A stretch of DNA of 64,000 nucleotides from Pseudoflavonifractor sp. 524-17 (GTDB lineage: Bacteria > Bacillota > Clostridia > Oscillospirales > Oscillospiraceae). The position numbers and the translations under genes are program-made. Position 1 is the first letter of the stretch, and every line of letters begins with the position of its first letter. This document shows positions 7,434 to 17,319 of the stretch, one piece after another. Location: assembly GCF_009935845.1 (NCBI RefSeq), contig NZ_QWEK01000007.1, positions 22,527 to 86,526 of the forward strand, written 5' to 3'. The notes beneath the pieces are model-generated. The model did not search any database. It saw nothing but the letters and a program-made list of their open reading frames with translations, and had not been told where the DNA came from.

Positions 7434-8978
7434 TTGATTCCGATTGGTGTATGTGTGATTGCAGTCGCAATCGCGGCTGTAATCTGCTTTTTGGCCGGTG
7501 TTATGTGGCGCAAGTCCGTGGCGGAGAAGGAGATCTCCAGTGCCGAGGAGGAGGCCAAGCGCATTATTAACGAGGCCATCAAGGGCGCCGAGAGCAAGAA
7601 GCGGGAGGCGCTGGTAGAGGCCAAGGAGGAGATCCTTCAGGCCAGAAACGAGTACGAGCGGGAGGTCAAGGAGCGCCGGGCGGACCAGCAGAAGCAGGAG
7701 CGCCGGCTCCAGCAGAAGGAAGAGAACCTGGACCGCAAAACCGAGAACATTGAGAAGAAAGAGGAGCTGCTGCAAAACCGCCTGGCGGAGCTGGAACGGG
7801 TCCGGGAGGAAGCGGACACGATCAAACAGACCCAGATGGAGGTATTGGAGCGGATTTCCGGCCTGACCGCCGAGGAGGCCAAGGTTTATCTGATCAACCA
7901 GATTGAGGCCGACGTGACCCACGAGGCCGCCATGAAGGTAAAGGAGATTGAGACCCGCTACAAGGAGGAGGCCGACACCCGGGCCAAGGAGATTCTCTCT
8001 CTGGCCATTCAGCGCTGCGCCGCCGACCATGTGGCCGAGGCCACTGTCTCCGTGGTTCCCCTGCCAAACGATGAGATGAAGGGCCGCATTATCGGCCGGG
8101 AAGGCCGCAACATCCGCACGCTGGAGACGCTGACCGGCGTGGATCTGATTATCGACGACACGCCGGAGGCCATTACGGTGTCCTGCTTCGACCCGGTGCG
8201 CCGGGAGATCGCCCGCATCGCCCTGGAGAAGCTGATCCAGGACGGGCGCATCCACCCCGCCCGCATTGAGGAGATGGTGGAAAAGGCCAAGCGGGAGGTG
8301 GACGCCACCATCAAGGCCGAGGGCGAGCGGGCCATCTTCGAGACCAACGTCCACGGCCTGCACCCCGAGCTGGTCAAGCTGCTGGGCCGGATGAAGTACC
8401 GCACCAGCTACGGACAGAACGTGCTCAACCACTCCATTGAGGTGTCCCATCTGGCGGGCCTGCTGGCCGCGGAGATCGGTGCCAACGTGAACGAGGCCAA
8501 GCGGGCCGGCCTGCTCCACGACCTGGGCAAGTCCATTGACCACGAGGTGGAGGGCTCCCACGTCCAGATCGGCGTGGAGCTGGCCCGGAAGTACCGGGAG
8601 AACGAGAACGTCATCCACGCGGTGGAGGCCCACCACAACGATGTGGAGCCCCGCACGGTGGTGGCCTGCCTGGTGCAGGCGGCAGACGCTGTCTCCGCCG
8701 CCCGGCCCGGCGCCCGGCGGGAGAATCTGGAGAACTATATCAAGCGTCTGGAGAAGCTGGAGGAAGTCACCTCCTCCTTCCACGGGGTGGAGAAGGCCTT
8801 TGCCATCCAGGCCGGCCGGGAAGTGCGCATCATGGTCAAGCCCGAGCAGGTGGGCGAGGACCAAATGGTGCTGCTGGCCCGGGAGATTGCCAAGAAGATC
8901 GAGGACGAGCTGGAATACCCCGGCCAGATCAAGGTGAACATGATCCGGGAGACCAAGGTTGTGGAGTACGCGAAATAA
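7434..8978 (+). CDS. rny: Ribonuclease Y
   Basis: The 514-residue protein has an N-terminal membrane anchor ([21 protein letters not shown]), a long charged coiled coil (about 25-150), a KH domain ([17 protein letters not shown], about 205-220) and an HD domain with [21 protein letters not shown]. RNase Y is the membrane-bound endoribonuclease that starts bulk mRNA decay in Firmicutes. Start is TTG after GGAGGTG. Length matches the family (about 520). Followed by a strong terminator, so probably single-gene. Confidence 0.97.
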   Translation: MIPIGVCVIAVAIAAVICFLAGVMWRKSVAEKEISSAEEEAKRIINEAIKGAESKKREALVEAKEEILQARNEYEREVKERRADQQKQERRLQQKEENLDRKTENIEKKEELLQNRLAELERVREEADTIKQTQMEVLERISGLTAEEAKVYLINQIEADVTHEAAMKVKEIETRYKEEADTRAKEILSLAIQRCAADHVAEATVSVVPLPNDEMKGRIIGREGRNIRTLETLTGVDLIIDDTPEAITVSCFDPVRREIARIALEKLIQDGRIHPARIEEMVEKAKREVDATIKAEGERAIFETNVHGLHPELVKLLGRMKYRTSYGQNVLNHSIEVSHLAGLLAAEIGANVNEAKRAGLLHDLGKSIDHEVEGSHVQIGVELARKYRENENVIHAVEAHHNDVEPRTVVACLVQAADAVSAARPGARRENLENYIKRLEKLEEVTSSFHGVEKAFAIQAGREVRIMVKPEQVGEDQMVLLAREIAKKIEDELEYPGQIKVNMIRETKVVEYAK

Positions 8979-9002
8979 CCGCCCTCCCAAGGCGAAGTGG
9001 AA

Positions 9003-9036
9003 CGGCCGCCCCGGCGAAAGCCGGGGCGGCCGTTTT
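9003..9036 (+). terminator. Terminator of rny
   Basis: 13-bp GC-rich perfect stem (CGGCCGCCCCGGC) with GAAA loop and TTTT tail. Confidence 0.9.
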
Positions 9037-9037
9037 A

Positions 9038-9072
9038 AGAACCTGTACGCGGCGGCTGTGAATGCAGGTTCT
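9038..9072. repeat. Palindromic repeat with AGAACCTG/CAGGTTCT arms; left border of the lepB-RM segment
   Basis: AGAACCTG (9038-9045) and CAGGTTCT (9065-9072) form an 8-bp palindrome. The right part, TGTGAATGCAGGTTCT (9057-9072), is repeated in inverse orientation, 16 of 16 bases, at 11886-11901. Confidence 0.7.
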
Positions 9073-9106
9073 GAGAAGCGATAGCAAATCGGGAAAGGAG
9101 GCGCCT

Positions 9107-9715
9107 ATGAAGCGCGGAGAGGAGTACACAGACAGGTACGGCTACGAGGACGAGAAGGGAAATGAGGAAGAGGAGCCCAAGGCGTCCCCCATGAGCCAGA
9201 GCTTTTACAGCTGGCTCCAGGCGGTTGTGCCGGTGATGATCGTTGTCATCCTGGGCTTTACCTTTCTGGGCCGGCTGACGCCGGTGGACGGCGATTCCAT
9301 GTACCCCACCCTTCACAGCGGGGACCTGATGCTGGTGCAGCGCATCGGCTACACCCCGAAGCAGGGGGATGTGGTGGTGCTGACCAAGGAGTTCGACCAG
9401 GTGACCGGCCCCATTGTGAAGCGGGTGGTGGCCGTGGGGGGGCAGCGCGTGGAGATCGACTACGGGGAGAGCGTCATCTACGTGGACGGACAGCCCCTGG
9501 AGGAGGACTATATCAACGGCCCCATGGAGCAGAAGTTCTGGCAGACCACCCGTACCCTCACCGTGCCGGAGGGGGAGCTTTTTGTGGTGGGGGACAACCG
9601 CAACGTATCCAACGACAGCCGCAACCCCAGCCTGGGGACGGTGGACGCCCGCTATGTGCTGGGCCGGGCTACCCTGGTAATCTTCCCCCTCCACCGGCTC
9701 AGGGGGATTTTGTAA
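9107..9715 (+). CDS. lepB: Signal peptidase I
   Basis: The 202-residue protein has a highly acidic N-terminus (EEYTDRYGYEDEKGNEEEEP), one transmembrane segment (about 37-58), the catalytic serine motif GDSMYPTL, the lysine motif KRVVAVGG and the box VVGDNRNVSNDSR. It cleaves signal peptides on the outer face of the membrane. Start ATG 9107 follows AAAGGAG. It sits between RNase Y and a restriction-modification pair, inside the inverted 16-bp repeats. Confidence 0.95.
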   Translation: MKRGEEYTDRYGYEDEKGNEEEEPKASPMSQSFYSWLQAVVPVMIVVILGFTFLGRLTPVDGDSMYPTLHSGDLMLVQRIGYTPKQGDVVVLTKEFDQVTGPIVKRVVAVGGQRVEIDYGESVIYVDGQPLEEDYINGPMEQKFWQTTRTLTVPEGELFVVGDNRNVSNDSRNPSLGTVDARYVLGRATLVIFPLHRLRGIL

Positions 9716-9758
9716 CAATCCGTATTCAACAAGGTTCCGAGAAGGAGGTGAAGGGGCC

Positions 9759-10601
9759 ATGGACGCCCTGGTGGGGCCCATTGTGAAGTGGGCCGGAGGA
9801 AAGCGGCAGCTGCTGCCGGAGATCCTTCCCCTGATTGACAGGGACTGCACCACTTATGTGGAGCCCTTCCTGGGGGGCGGCGCGGTGCTGTTCCAGCTGC
9901 AGCCGGAGAAAGCCATTATCAACGACTATAACGGGGAGCTGATGAACGTTTACCGGGTGGTGCGGGACTGTCCGGAGGCGCTCATCCAGCGGCTGGAGGA
10001 GCACAGGGCCGCCAGCTGCGCGGACTATTTCTACCAGATCCGCGCCATGGATCGGGAGGCGGATTATGCCCGGATGTCCCCGGTGGAACGGGCGGCGCGG
10101 GTCATATATCTGAATAAAACCTGCTATAATGGACTTTACAGGGTGAACGGCGCGGGGCAGTTCAACGCGCCTTATGGCAGATACAAGTCCCCCAGAATTG
10201 TCAACGCCCCGGTAATCCGGGCCATGTCCCGGTATCTGGGGAAGAAGGGCATTAAAATGATGCAGGGGGACTACCGGGAGGCGCTGAAGGGCCTGCGCCG
10301 GGGGGCCTTTGTCTATCTGGACCCGCCCTATATGCCCCTGTCCTCCTCCGCCTCCTTCACAGGGTACACGGACAGCGGCTTTGACTACGATCAGCAGGTG
10401 GCCCTGAAGCGGGAGTGCGACAAGCTCCGGGCCAGGAACATCCCCTTCCTCCAGTCCAACTCCGACTGTCCGGCCATCCGGGACCTGTACCAGGATTATG
10501 AGATCCGTACCGTGCGGGCGAAACGGACCATCAACAGCGACAAGGCCAAACGGGGGGAAATCAATGAGGTGTTGATCCGCTATGTCCCAGACAAAGGATA
10601 G
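9759..10601 (+). CDS. Dam-family DNA adenine N6-methyltransferase
   Basis: The 280-residue protein has the SAM motif YVEPFLGGGAVLF preceded by KWAGGKRQLLPEI, and the catalytic motif LDPPYMPLSSSASFTGY. This order (FxGxG then DPPY) marks the alpha-class Dam/DpnM family. Its gene overlaps the restriction enzyme gene by 20 nt, so it is the cognate methylase of a type II system. Many Dam relatives methylate GATC, but specificity cannot be read here. A good AGGAGGTG precedes the ATG. Confidence 0.93.
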   Translation: MDALVGPIVKWAGGKRQLLPEILPLIDRDCTTYVEPFLGGGAVLFQLQPEKAIINDYNGELMNVYRVVRDCPEALIQRLEEHRAASCADYFYQIRAMDREADYARMSPVERAARVIYLNKTCYNGLYRVNGAGQFNAPYGRYKSPRIVNAPVIRAMSRYLGKKGIKMMQGDYREALKGLRRGAFVYLDPPYMPLSSSASFTGYTDSGFDYDQQVALKRECDKLRARNIPFLQSNSDCPAIRDLYQDYEIRTVRAKRTINSDKAKRGEINEVLIRYVPDKG

Positions 10602-11886
10602 CCTGTCCGCCAATCAGGCGTGGGCCGCATTATTGGAGAAATATCCCATCCGGGAGGAGATCGGCCAAAAAGGGTATTTCCGTATCAAGGCCAGCCAGAT
10701 TAAGGAATTCCGGGAGCCCCGGCTTATGGCCAAGTGGGACAGCTCTGACGCGCTGCCGGAGGTGCTGCAGAAAAACCGCATCAACCTGCTGCCGGACAGC
10801 CGCAGCTCCTACGTGCTGGGCAATTTCCTGCTGTACCAGCCCATCCCCGAGCTGGAGGAGCCGGTCACCCGGATGAGCCGGATCCGCCTGCCGGAATTTG
10901 AGACCATTGATGCGGAAAACATTGGCTCAGAGGCCAACGCCATCCATGTGCTGGTGCTGTCCGGCATTCTGGACGAATTTTTGGGTACGCGGGGGAGCGC
11001 CGCCACCTTCAACGGCCGGATGGGCACCGGGGAATTCGATTTTCGGGTGGACACCTGCTCCGGCGCGCCCCAGTGGATCCACGTCCGCCACGCCCAGTGT
11101 GAGATCGACGGCGGCTTTGAAAATGAGGACTGCGTGGTCATTCTGGAGGCCAAAAACGTGGTGCATGGAGATTTCCACATCCGGCAGCTGTACTACCCCT
11201 ACCGGCTGTGGAGCACGCGGGTGAAAAAGCCCATCCGGCTGGTGTTCTGCGTGTACTCCAACCAGATTTACCGGCTGTTTGAGTACCGGTTCCGCACACT
11301 GGAAGACTACTCCTCCATTGAGCTGGTGCGCAGCCGGAACTACTCCTTACAGGATACCAGAATTACTCTGGAGGACCTGCGCCAGGTGCGGGCGGCCACG
11401 CCGGTTGTCACCGACGACAACGCCCAAAGCACCCGCATCCCCTTCCTCCAGGCCAACTCCATGGCGCGGATCATCTCCCTGCTGGAGCATTTATTCGAAA
11501 CGCCCATGACCAAGCAGCAGATCGCGGCGCTGATGGACTTTGAGCCCCGGCAGTCCGACTATTACTTCAACGCCGGGCGGTATCTGGGCCTCTTCGAGAG
11601 CCGCAGGGAGGACGGCCAGAGCGTGGTCTCCCTGACCAGGCTGGGCAGCCGGGTGTTCCGCCTGAACTACAGACAGCGGCAGCTCAAGCTGGTGGAGCTG
11701 ATGCTGGGCCACCGGATCTTTGCCGACCTCTTCGACAGGGCGCTGTCGCTGGGGAGCCTCCCGGACCGGGGGGAGATCGGGGCGAAGATGCGGGAATACC
11801 AGGTGTGCGGCGAGAATTTGGTGGACCGGCGCGCCAGCAGCGTGTACGGCTGGCTGCGGTGGATGTTTCAGCTGACCAAGCTGTGA
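10582..11886 (+). CDS. Type II restriction endonuclease partner of the Dam-type methylase
   Basis: The 434-residue protein contains a PD-(D/E)xK-like nuclease core: acidic GTGEFDFRVD (about 150-160) and the strand CVVILEAKN (ExK, about 188-196). The C-terminal third looks like winged-helix segments (LLEHLFETPMTKQQIAALMDFEPRQSDYYFNAGRYLGL). It starts inside the methylase gene, a hallmark of compact RM operons. It is probably the restriction subunit protecting against foreign DNA. The family assignment rests on motif and context, not on an overall match I can name. Confidence 0.75.
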   Translation: MSQTKDSLSANQAWAALLEKYPIREEIGQKGYFRIKASQIKEFREPRLMAKWDSSDALPEVLQKNRINLLPDSRSSYVLGNFLLYQPIPELEEPVTRMSRIRLPEFETIDAENIGSEANAIHVLVLSGILDEFLGTRGSAATFNGRMGTGEFDFRVDTCSGAPQWIHVRHAQCEIDGGFENEDCVVILEAKNVVHGDFHIRQLYYPYRLWSTRVKKPIRLVFCVYSNQIYRLFEYRFRTLEDYSSIELVRSRNYSLQDTRITLEDLRQVRAATPVVTDDNAQSTRIPFLQANSMARIISLLEHLFETPMTKQQIAALMDFEPRQSDYYFNAGRYLGLFESRREDGQSVVSLTRLGSRVFRLNYRQRQLKLVELMLGHRIFADLFDRALSLGSLPDRGEIGAKMREYQVCGENLVDRRASSVYGWLRWMFQLTKL

Positions 11887-11901
11887 GAACCTGCATTCAC
11901 A
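11886..11901. repeat. Right border copy of the inverted 16-bp repeat
   Basis: AGAACCTGCATTCACA is the exact reverse complement of 9057-9072 and begins at the last base of the restriction enzyme gene. The two copies face each other across lepB and the RM genes. Confidence 0.7.
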
Positions 11902-11989
11902 ACCGTGGAAGGCTGTCCGGCGGGGCCCTTGCCGCCCCGCAGCGGCCGCGGATTTTGTGAGACAGATATGCGCGGACGCTTTTCCGCCG

Positions 11990-12018
11990 TTGCATTCTTT
12001 GGGCCTTTGGTGTAAAAT
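11990..12018 (+). promoter_or_regulatory. Promoter of the zinc-ribbon/coiled-coil gene
   Basis: TTGCAT (11990-11995), 17-nt spacer, TAAAAT (12013-12018). Confidence 0.65.
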
Positions 12019-12066
12019 AGGGAACAATATAGGGGCTTTTTTATTACAATATAAGGGGGAGTCTGC

Positions 12067-12459
12067 ATGGACGGGCGAGTACAGGAGATCCTGGGTCAGA
12101 CAAAGGCGGCGGCCTCCGCCGCGGCGGAGACAGCGGGGACAGCGGTGCGCAGCGCCGGCCAGCGGGTGGGCGAGATGGTAGAGGTAGCCGGCCTGAAGGT
12201 GCAGCGCTTTGAGCTGGAGAGCCAGATCCGCACCCTGTACCAGCAGGTGGGCCGCACGGTGTACGACGCGCTTCAGAGCGGGGAGGACCGGTCCGCCGAG
12301 CTGGAGGTGCTGATGGAGCAGCTGGACGAAAAGACAGCGGCCAGCGCCGCCCTGAGCGAGCAGCTGGACGAGATGCGGGGCGCCAAGCTCTGCCCGGCCT
12401 GCCAGACAGTGTGCGGCTGGGAGGACCGGTATTGCAGGCAGTGCGGCGCCGCCCTGTAG
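12067..12459 (+). CDS. Small coiled-coil protein with C-terminal zinc ribbon
   Basis: The 130-residue product has a helical, alanine-rich N-terminus (VQEILGQTKAAASAAAETAGTAVRSAGQRVGEM) that resembles an amphipathic or coiled-coil segment, then a glutamate-rich helix, and ends with CPACQTVCGWEDRYCRQCGAAL, a double CxxC zinc ribbon. The helical part resembles the protein at 22628 (ELKDKAMELTQAGVAKSKQLAEIAKLT). Function unknown; it may be membrane-associated. Confidence 0.75.
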   Translation: MDGRVQEILGQTKAAASAAAETAGTAVRSAGQRVGEMVEVAGLKVQRFELESQIRTLYQQVGRTVYDALQSGEDRSAELEVLMEQLDEKTAASAALSEQLDEMRGAKLCPACQTVCGWEDRYCRQCGAAL

Positions 12460-12556
12460 ACAAAGAGGACAGACACAGCACAGCGGGGCGCAGGACGTGA
12501 CAGCCGTCCGGCGTCCCGCGCCGCCCAAAAAAGAAATATACGAGGAGGAACGTACT

Positions 12557-13381
12557 GTGAACAATACATTCCAGGAATATCAGGCCAGCGCCGCCTATAT
12601 CAAGGAGAAAATCGGGGCCTTTACCCCCAAGGTGGCCATGGTGCTGGGCTCCGGCCTGGGCTCCATGGGGGACCTGGTGGAGGACCCTGTCGTGGTACCC
12701 TATCAGGAGATCCCTCACTTCAAGGCGTCTACCGCCCCCGGGCACAAGGGCCAGCTGGTGTTCGGAAGAATGGAGGGCCGGCCGGTGGCGGTGATGCAGG
12801 GCCGGATCCACCACTACGAGGGCTACAGCTATGAGGAGGTGTCCTACGCCGTGCGGGTGCTGCGCCTGCTGGGGTGCGACACCTTGGTGGTCACAAACGC
12901 CGCCGGCTGCGTCAATATGGCGTGGAAGGCCGGGGACCTGATGCTCATCACCGACCACATCAAAATTTTTATGGAGTCCCCGCTGCGGGGGCAGAATATA
13001 CCGGAGTTTGGGGTGCGCTTCCCCGACGCCTCCAAGCTGTATACCCCCGAATTGCAGGACGTGGCCCGGGAGAGCGCCAAATCTTTGGGCATTGAGCTGC
13101 GGGAGGGCGTGTATATGTACTTCCCCGGCCCCCAGTACGAGACGCCGGCAGAGGTCCGCTTTGCCCGCGTGGCCGGGGCGGACGCCTGCGGTATGTCCAC
13201 CGCGCCGGAGGTTATCACCGCGGGCCACTGCGGCATGAGAGTGCTGGGCTTTACCCTGCTGTCCAATATGGCGGCGGGGATTCTGAACCAGCCCCTCAGT
13301 GAGGAAGAGGTATTGCAGGCGGGCGAGGCGTGCCGGGACAAGTTCTCACGCCTGGTGCTGGAGTGCCTGAAGAAGCTGTAA
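12557..13381 (+). CDS. Purine-nucleoside phosphorylase
   Basis: The trimeric-PNP signatures are present: VLGSGLGSMGD, APGHKGQLVFG, MQGRIHHYEGYS, TNAAGCVN and CGMSTAPEVITA. The enzyme splits purine nucleosides with phosphate in the salvage pathway. I place the start at GTG 12557, 6 nt after AGGAGG. The gene is 12 nt from mtaD, so the two form an operon that joins purine and methylthioadenosine salvage. Length (274) is normal. Confidence 0.93.
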   Translation: MNNTFQEYQASAAYIKEKIGAFTPKVAMVLGSGLGSMGDLVEDPVVVPYQEIPHFKASTAPGHKGQLVFGRMEGRPVAVMQGRIHHYEGYSYEEVSYAVRVLRLLGCDTLVVTNAAGCVNMAWKAGDLMLITDHIKIFMESPLRGQNIPEFGVRFPDASKLYTPELQDVARESAKSLGIELREGVYMYFPGPQYETPAEVRFARVAGADACGMSTAPEVITAGHCGMRVLGFTLLSNMAAGILNQPLSEEEVLQAGEACRDKFSRLVLECLKKL

Positions 13382-13393
13382 AGGGGAAGCGGG

Positions 13394-14695
13394 ATGAAAA
13401 CGCTGATATCCAATGTCCGTGCCGTGCTCATGGACGGAGAGGGCACAGTCCTCTCCAGCGCCTTTGTAGCGGTGCAGGGGGATAAAATCGACTATGTAGG
13501 GATCCAGCGCCCTCAGGGGAGCTTTGAGCGGGAGATCGACGGGGAGGGCAACGTGCTGCTGCCCGGCTTTGTCAACGCCCACGCCCACACCGCCATGACC
13601 GCCATGCGGGGCTATGGGGACGGGCATAATCTCCAGGACTGGCTGAACCAGTATATCTTCCCAGTGGAGGCCCGGTGGGACGGCCGGGCCATGGCCTGCT
13701 GCGCCGATCTGGGCCTGGCGGAGATGATCGCCTCCGGGGTGACCTGCATTGCCGATATGTATATGCGCACCAATGTGGTGGCCCAGCGGGTGGCCGTTTC
13801 GGGGCTGAACGCCAACCTGTGCTGCGGCGGCGTTCTCTTCGGGGAGGGCTTTGATCCGGACGCTAACTCCGACTGCGTGGCCCAGCGCGCCCTCACCGAG
13901 CAGTGGCACGGCCACAACGGGGGGCAGATCCTGGTGGACGCCTCCATCCACGGGGAGTACACCTCCCGGGCCCCCCTGTGGGAGTGGATGGCCGCCTACG
14001 CCAAGGAGCACGGCCTGGGAATGCACGTACACGTGTCCGAGACCCAGAGCGAGCACGAGGCGTGCAAGGCCCGCCACGGGGGGAAGACCCCCATTCAGAT
14101 TTTGGACGAGTACGGGGTGTGGGACACCCGCGCCATTGCCGCCCACTGCGTGTGGACCACTCCGGAGGACTGGGCTATTATGGCGGAGAAGGGGATTTCC
14201 TGTATCCACAACCCCATCTCCAACCTGAAGCTGGGCTCCGGCGTGGCCCCTGTGGCCGCCATGGCAAAGGCGGGGGTCAATGTGGCCCTGGGCACTGACG
14301 GGGTGTCCTCCAACAACTGCACCGACTTTTTCGGCGACCTGAAGCTGGCCGCCATGCTCCAGAACGGGGTGAACCACGATCCCCTGGCCACCCTCCCCGC
14401 CGCCGCCCTGGCCATGGCCACCGTCAACGGCGGAAAGGCCCTGGGCCGGAAGACTGGGCGCATCGCCCCGGGGTGGGACGCGGATCTGATCCTGGTGGAC
14501 TTCAACGCCCTGAACCTGACCCCCTGCCACGATGTGATCTCCAATCTGGTCTATGCCGCCCACGGCTGCAACGTGGCCATGAATATGGCCCGGGGCCAGG
14601 TCATATACCAGAATGGTGAGTTCTTCACCATCGACATCGAGCGGGTCAAACAGGAGGTGTACCGCTACGCCCTTCCCCTCCTGTTTCCAAAGTAA
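13394..14695 (+). CDS. mtaD: S-adenosylhomocysteine/5'-methylthioadenosine deaminase-type amidohydrolase
   Basis: The 433-residue protein carries the amidohydrolase metal motifs GFVNAHAHTAMT, HVHVSETQSEH, AAHCVWT and GTDGVSSNN, and the MtaD-like C-terminus with GRIAPGWDADLILVD. It probably deaminates methylthioadenosine or S-adenosylhomocysteine to inosine products, which the adjacent PNP could then split. Substrate is inferred; related chlorohydrolase-family enzymes differ. Confidence 0.88.
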   Translation: MKTLISNVRAVLMDGEGTVLSSAFVAVQGDKIDYVGIQRPQGSFEREIDGEGNVLLPGFVNAHAHTAMTAMRGYGDGHNLQDWLNQYIFPVEARWDGRAMACCADLGLAEMIASGVTCIADMYMRTNVVAQRVAVSGLNANLCCGGVLFGEGFDPDANSDCVAQRALTEQWHGHNGGQILVDASIHGEYTSRAPLWEWMAAYAKEHGLGMHVHVSETQSEHEACKARHGGKTPIQILDEYGVWDTRAIAAHCVWTTPEDWAIMAEKGISCIHNPISNLKLGSGVAPVAAMAKAGVNVALGTDGVSSNNCTDFFGDLKLAAMLQNGVNHDPLATLPAAALAMATVNGGKALGRKTGRIAPGWDADLILVDFNALNLTPCHDVISNLVYAAHGCNVAMNMARGQVIYQNGEFFTIDIERVKQEVYRYALPLLFPK

Positions 14696-14707
14696 GGGGG
14701 AGAAGCC

Positions 14708-16402
14708 TTGTCCAGTCAGCAGAAAAAAAACACCTTTTTCGGCGGCGCCGCCATTCTGGCGGTGGGTGCGATTCTGGTAAAGCTCATCGGCGCGCCCTAC
14801 AAAATCCTCTTGGGGAATATTCTGAGCAATGAGGCGTTTACTGACTTCAACACGGCGTACAACGTCTACAACCTGTTTCTGACCGTGTCCACCGCAGGCC
14901 TGCCGGTGGCCCTGTCCAAGACGGTGTCCGAGGCCAACGCCCTGGGCCGGCGCAACCAGGTCCACAAGGTCTTCCGGGTGGCCCTGTCCACCTTCTTTGT
15001 GCTGGGACTGGTCAGCTTTTTGTGTATGTCCGTTTTCGGCGGCCCCCTGGCCGCCGCTATGGGGGATCCGGCGGCTATCTACTGCGTCCGGGCCCTGTCT
15101 GTGTCGGTGCTGTGTGTGTGCTGTTGCTCCGCCTTTCGGGGCTACGCCCAGGGGCACTCCTATATGCTGCCCAGCAGCATCTCCCAGATCATTGAGGCCA
15201 GCTGCAAGCTGGTGTTCGGCCTGGCCCTGGCTTTCGCGGTGATCCGCTTCCTCCCCGGGGAGCCGGCCTACCGCCAGCAGATGGCGGCGGCGGGGGCGAT
15301 TTTCGGCGTGTCCATCGGCAGCGTGTTCTCGGTGTTCTACCTGGCGGGGAACTTTCGAAAGACCCGCCAGATGGAGCGCCGCGCCGCCAAGGACCGGGCG
15401 GATCCCTCCGGGGTCATCCTGTCCCGGCTGCTCAAGCTGGCCATTCCCATCACCCTGGGCTCGGCGGCGGTGTCAATTGTCACCCTGATCGACACCCGGG
15501 TGGTGCTCACGTTGCTCAAGCAGATGTACACCGACCTGCCGGAGCTCATCCCTGAGGCCGCCTATGAGCAGACCAGCTTCGAAGTGGTGGAGTTCGCCGC
15601 CCGGGGACTGAAGGGCATCTATGACAAGTGTATGGCGGTGTACAATCTGCCCTCCGCCCTGATGGTGCCCCTGACGGCCAGCATTATCCCCGCGGTGTCC
15701 GCCTGCCGGGCGCGGCGGGATTTCCGGGGGGCCAGCCGCATCTCGGAGTCCGCCATGCGGGTGGGCGCGCTGCTCTGCCTGCCCATGGGGGTGGGCCTGT
15801 TCGCCCTGGGCGGCCCCATTGTGCAGCTGCTCTACCCCAACAAGCTGGATCTGGCGGTGGCGGGCCCGCTGATGTCTACCCTGGGCCTGGCGGCCATTTT
15901 TGTGTGCATTATGCTCATCTGCAACGCCATTCTTCAGGCAAACGGCATGGTCAACCTACCGGTGCTCAACGTGATCATAGGAGGCATCATCAAGGTGGTG
16001 GTGAACTACCTGCTGGTGGGCAACTATGACATCAACATCAAGGGGGCCCCGGTTGGCACCCTGTGCTGCTTCGCCTTCGTGTCCGCGATGGACCTGTTTA
16101 TCATCCACCGGGTCATCCCCGCGCCTCCCCGGTTCATCAAGGTGTTCGCCAAGCCCGTTTTGGCCTCCATGCTCATGGGGGGCAGCGCCTGGGCCTGCTA
16201 TGGCCTGCTGGCCCGGGTCCTGGGGGGCACCGGCCCTGCCGATCTCACCACCCTGGGCAATGCTATTGCCACCGCCTGCGCCATCGGCGCCGGTGTGGTG
16301 GTGTATCTGGTGCTGGTGCTGGCCCTGCGGGTGATCTCCAAGGAGGATCTGGACCTGATGCCCAAGGGGGACAAAATCGCCCGGATACTGCACATTCAAT
16401 AA
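14708..16402 (+). CDS. SpoVB/YabM-type polysaccharide (lipid) flippase of the MATE/MVF superfamily
   Basis: The 564-residue protein has about 14 hydrophobic segments and the typical beginning FFGGAAILAVGAILVKLIGAPYKILLGNILSNEAFTDFNTAYNVYNLFL. It belongs to the PST/SpoVB flippases that move lipid-linked cell-wall or cortex precursors. Start is TTG 14708, 5 nt after GGGGGAG. Position directly before mazG and rqcP matches the Bacillus yabM-yabN-yabO order. Confidence 0.9.
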   Translation: MSSQQKKNTFFGGAAILAVGAILVKLIGAPYKILLGNILSNEAFTDFNTAYNVYNLFLTVSTAGLPVALSKTVSEANALGRRNQVHKVFRVALSTFFVLGLVSFLCMSVFGGPLAAAMGDPAAIYCVRALSVSVLCVCCCSAFRGYAQGHSYMLPSSISQIIEASCKLVFGLALAFAVIRFLPGEPAYRQQMAAAGAIFGVSIGSVFSVFYLAGNFRKTRQMERRAAKDRADPSGVILSRLLKLAIPITLGSAAVSIVTLIDTRVVLTLLKQMYTDLPELIPEAAYEQTSFEVVEFAARGLKGIYDKCMAVYNLPSALMVPLTASIIPAVSACRARRDFRGASRISESAMRVGALLCLPMGVGLFALGGPIVQLLYPNKLDLAVAGPLMSTLGLAAIFVCIMLICNAILQANGMVNLPVLNVIIGGIIKVVVNYLLVGNYDINIKGAPVGTLCCFAFVSAMDLFIIHRVIPAPPRFIKVFAKPVLASMLMGGSAWACYGLLARVLGGTGPADLTTLGNAIATACAIGAGVVVYLVLVLALRVISKEDLDLMPKGDKIARILHIQ

Positions 16403-16436
16403 AAATTCGGAAAATGGTTGAAGTGAGAGAGAAAAT

Positions 16437-17225
16437 ATGATAGATTTTGTATATAAGCCGAATTATGGGGTAAAAGATCTGGAGGAGATTGTCCGTCTCC
16501 TCCGATCCCCCGGCGGCTGTCCCTGGGACGCGGAGCAGACCCACGAGAGCATCCGCCGCAACTTTTTAGAAGAAGCCTACGAGGCGGTGGAGGCCATTGA
16601 CGAGGGCAGCCCGGACCACCTGCGGGAGGAGCTGGGGGACGTATTGCTCCAGATCGTCCTCCACGCCAGGATGGAGGAGGAGGCGGGCCGTTTCGATTTG
16701 GACGGCGTGGCGGACGGCATCTGCAAAAAGCTGATCTACCGCCACCCCCATGTCTTTGGGGATGTGAATGTCTCCGATACCGGAGAGGTGCTGTCCAACT
16801 GGGAGGCGCTCAAGCGCAGGGAGAAGGGGCAGGCCACCCATACCGACGCCCTGTCCGCCGTGGCCCGCAGCCTGCCCGCTCTGTGGCGGGCGGAGAAGGT
16901 GCAGAAGAAGGCAAGGAAGGCGGGCTTCGACTGGGACGGCGTGTCCGGCGCCCTTGACAAGCTGTCCGAGGAGCTTCAGGAGCTGCGCCAGGCGGTGGAT
17001 CAGGACACCAATGTGGAGGAGGAGCTGGGCGACCTGCTCTTCTGCGCGGTAAATGTCTCCCGGTTCGTCAAGGCGGACCCGGAGGAGGTTCTTACCCAGG
17101 CGACGGACAAGTTTATCCGCCGCTTCCGGGAGGTAGAGCGTCTGGCGGCGGAGACGGGGACGCCCATGGAGGAGATGTCCCTGGCCCAGCTGGACGAGCT
17201 GTGGGAGAGGGCAAAAAAAACGTAA
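16437..17225 (+). CDS. mazG: Nucleoside triphosphate pyrophosphohydrolase MazG (YabN-type)
   Basis: The 262-residue protein holds two MazG-like domains, with [12 protein letters not shown]...[16 protein letters not shown] in the first and [31 protein letters not shown] in the second (EExxE..D metal motifs). It hydrolyses (d)NTPs to monophosphates and probably cleans the nucleotide pool. YabN of Bacillus carries an extra N-terminal methylase domain, absent here. Confidence 0.92.
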   Translation: MIDFVYKPNYGVKDLEEIVRLLRSPGGCPWDAEQTHESIRRNFLEEAYEAVEAIDEGSPDHLREELGDVLLQIVLHARMEEEAGRFDLDGVADGICKKLIYRHPHVFGDVNVSDTGEVLSNWEALKRREKGQATHTDALSAVARSLPALWRAEKVQKKARKAGFDWDGVSGALDKLSEELQELRQAVDQDTNVEEELGDLLFCAVNVSRFVKADPEEVLTQATDKFIRRFREVERLAAETGTPMEEMSLAQLDELWERAKKT

Positions 17226-17248
17226 AGGCGATTCCCCGGCTGGGGCGG

Positions 17249-17280
17249 GCGCCGGCGCCGTGCCGGCGCTGCCGCTTTTT
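17249..17280 (+). terminator. Terminator after mazG
   Basis: GCGCCGGC and its complement, 5-nt loop, then CGCTTTTT. Confidence 0.6.
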
Positions 17281-17319
17281 AGATTAGGCCAAGAAGAATC
17301 ATTTACAGGAGGAAAAAAC

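Noticed and set aside
7365..8990. 541-codon minus-strand frame opposite rny
   Set aside because: The opposite strand encodes a complete, motif-rich RNase Y; the frame is a composition artefact. The same holds for the long antisense frames over mtaD, gdhA, parC and parE.
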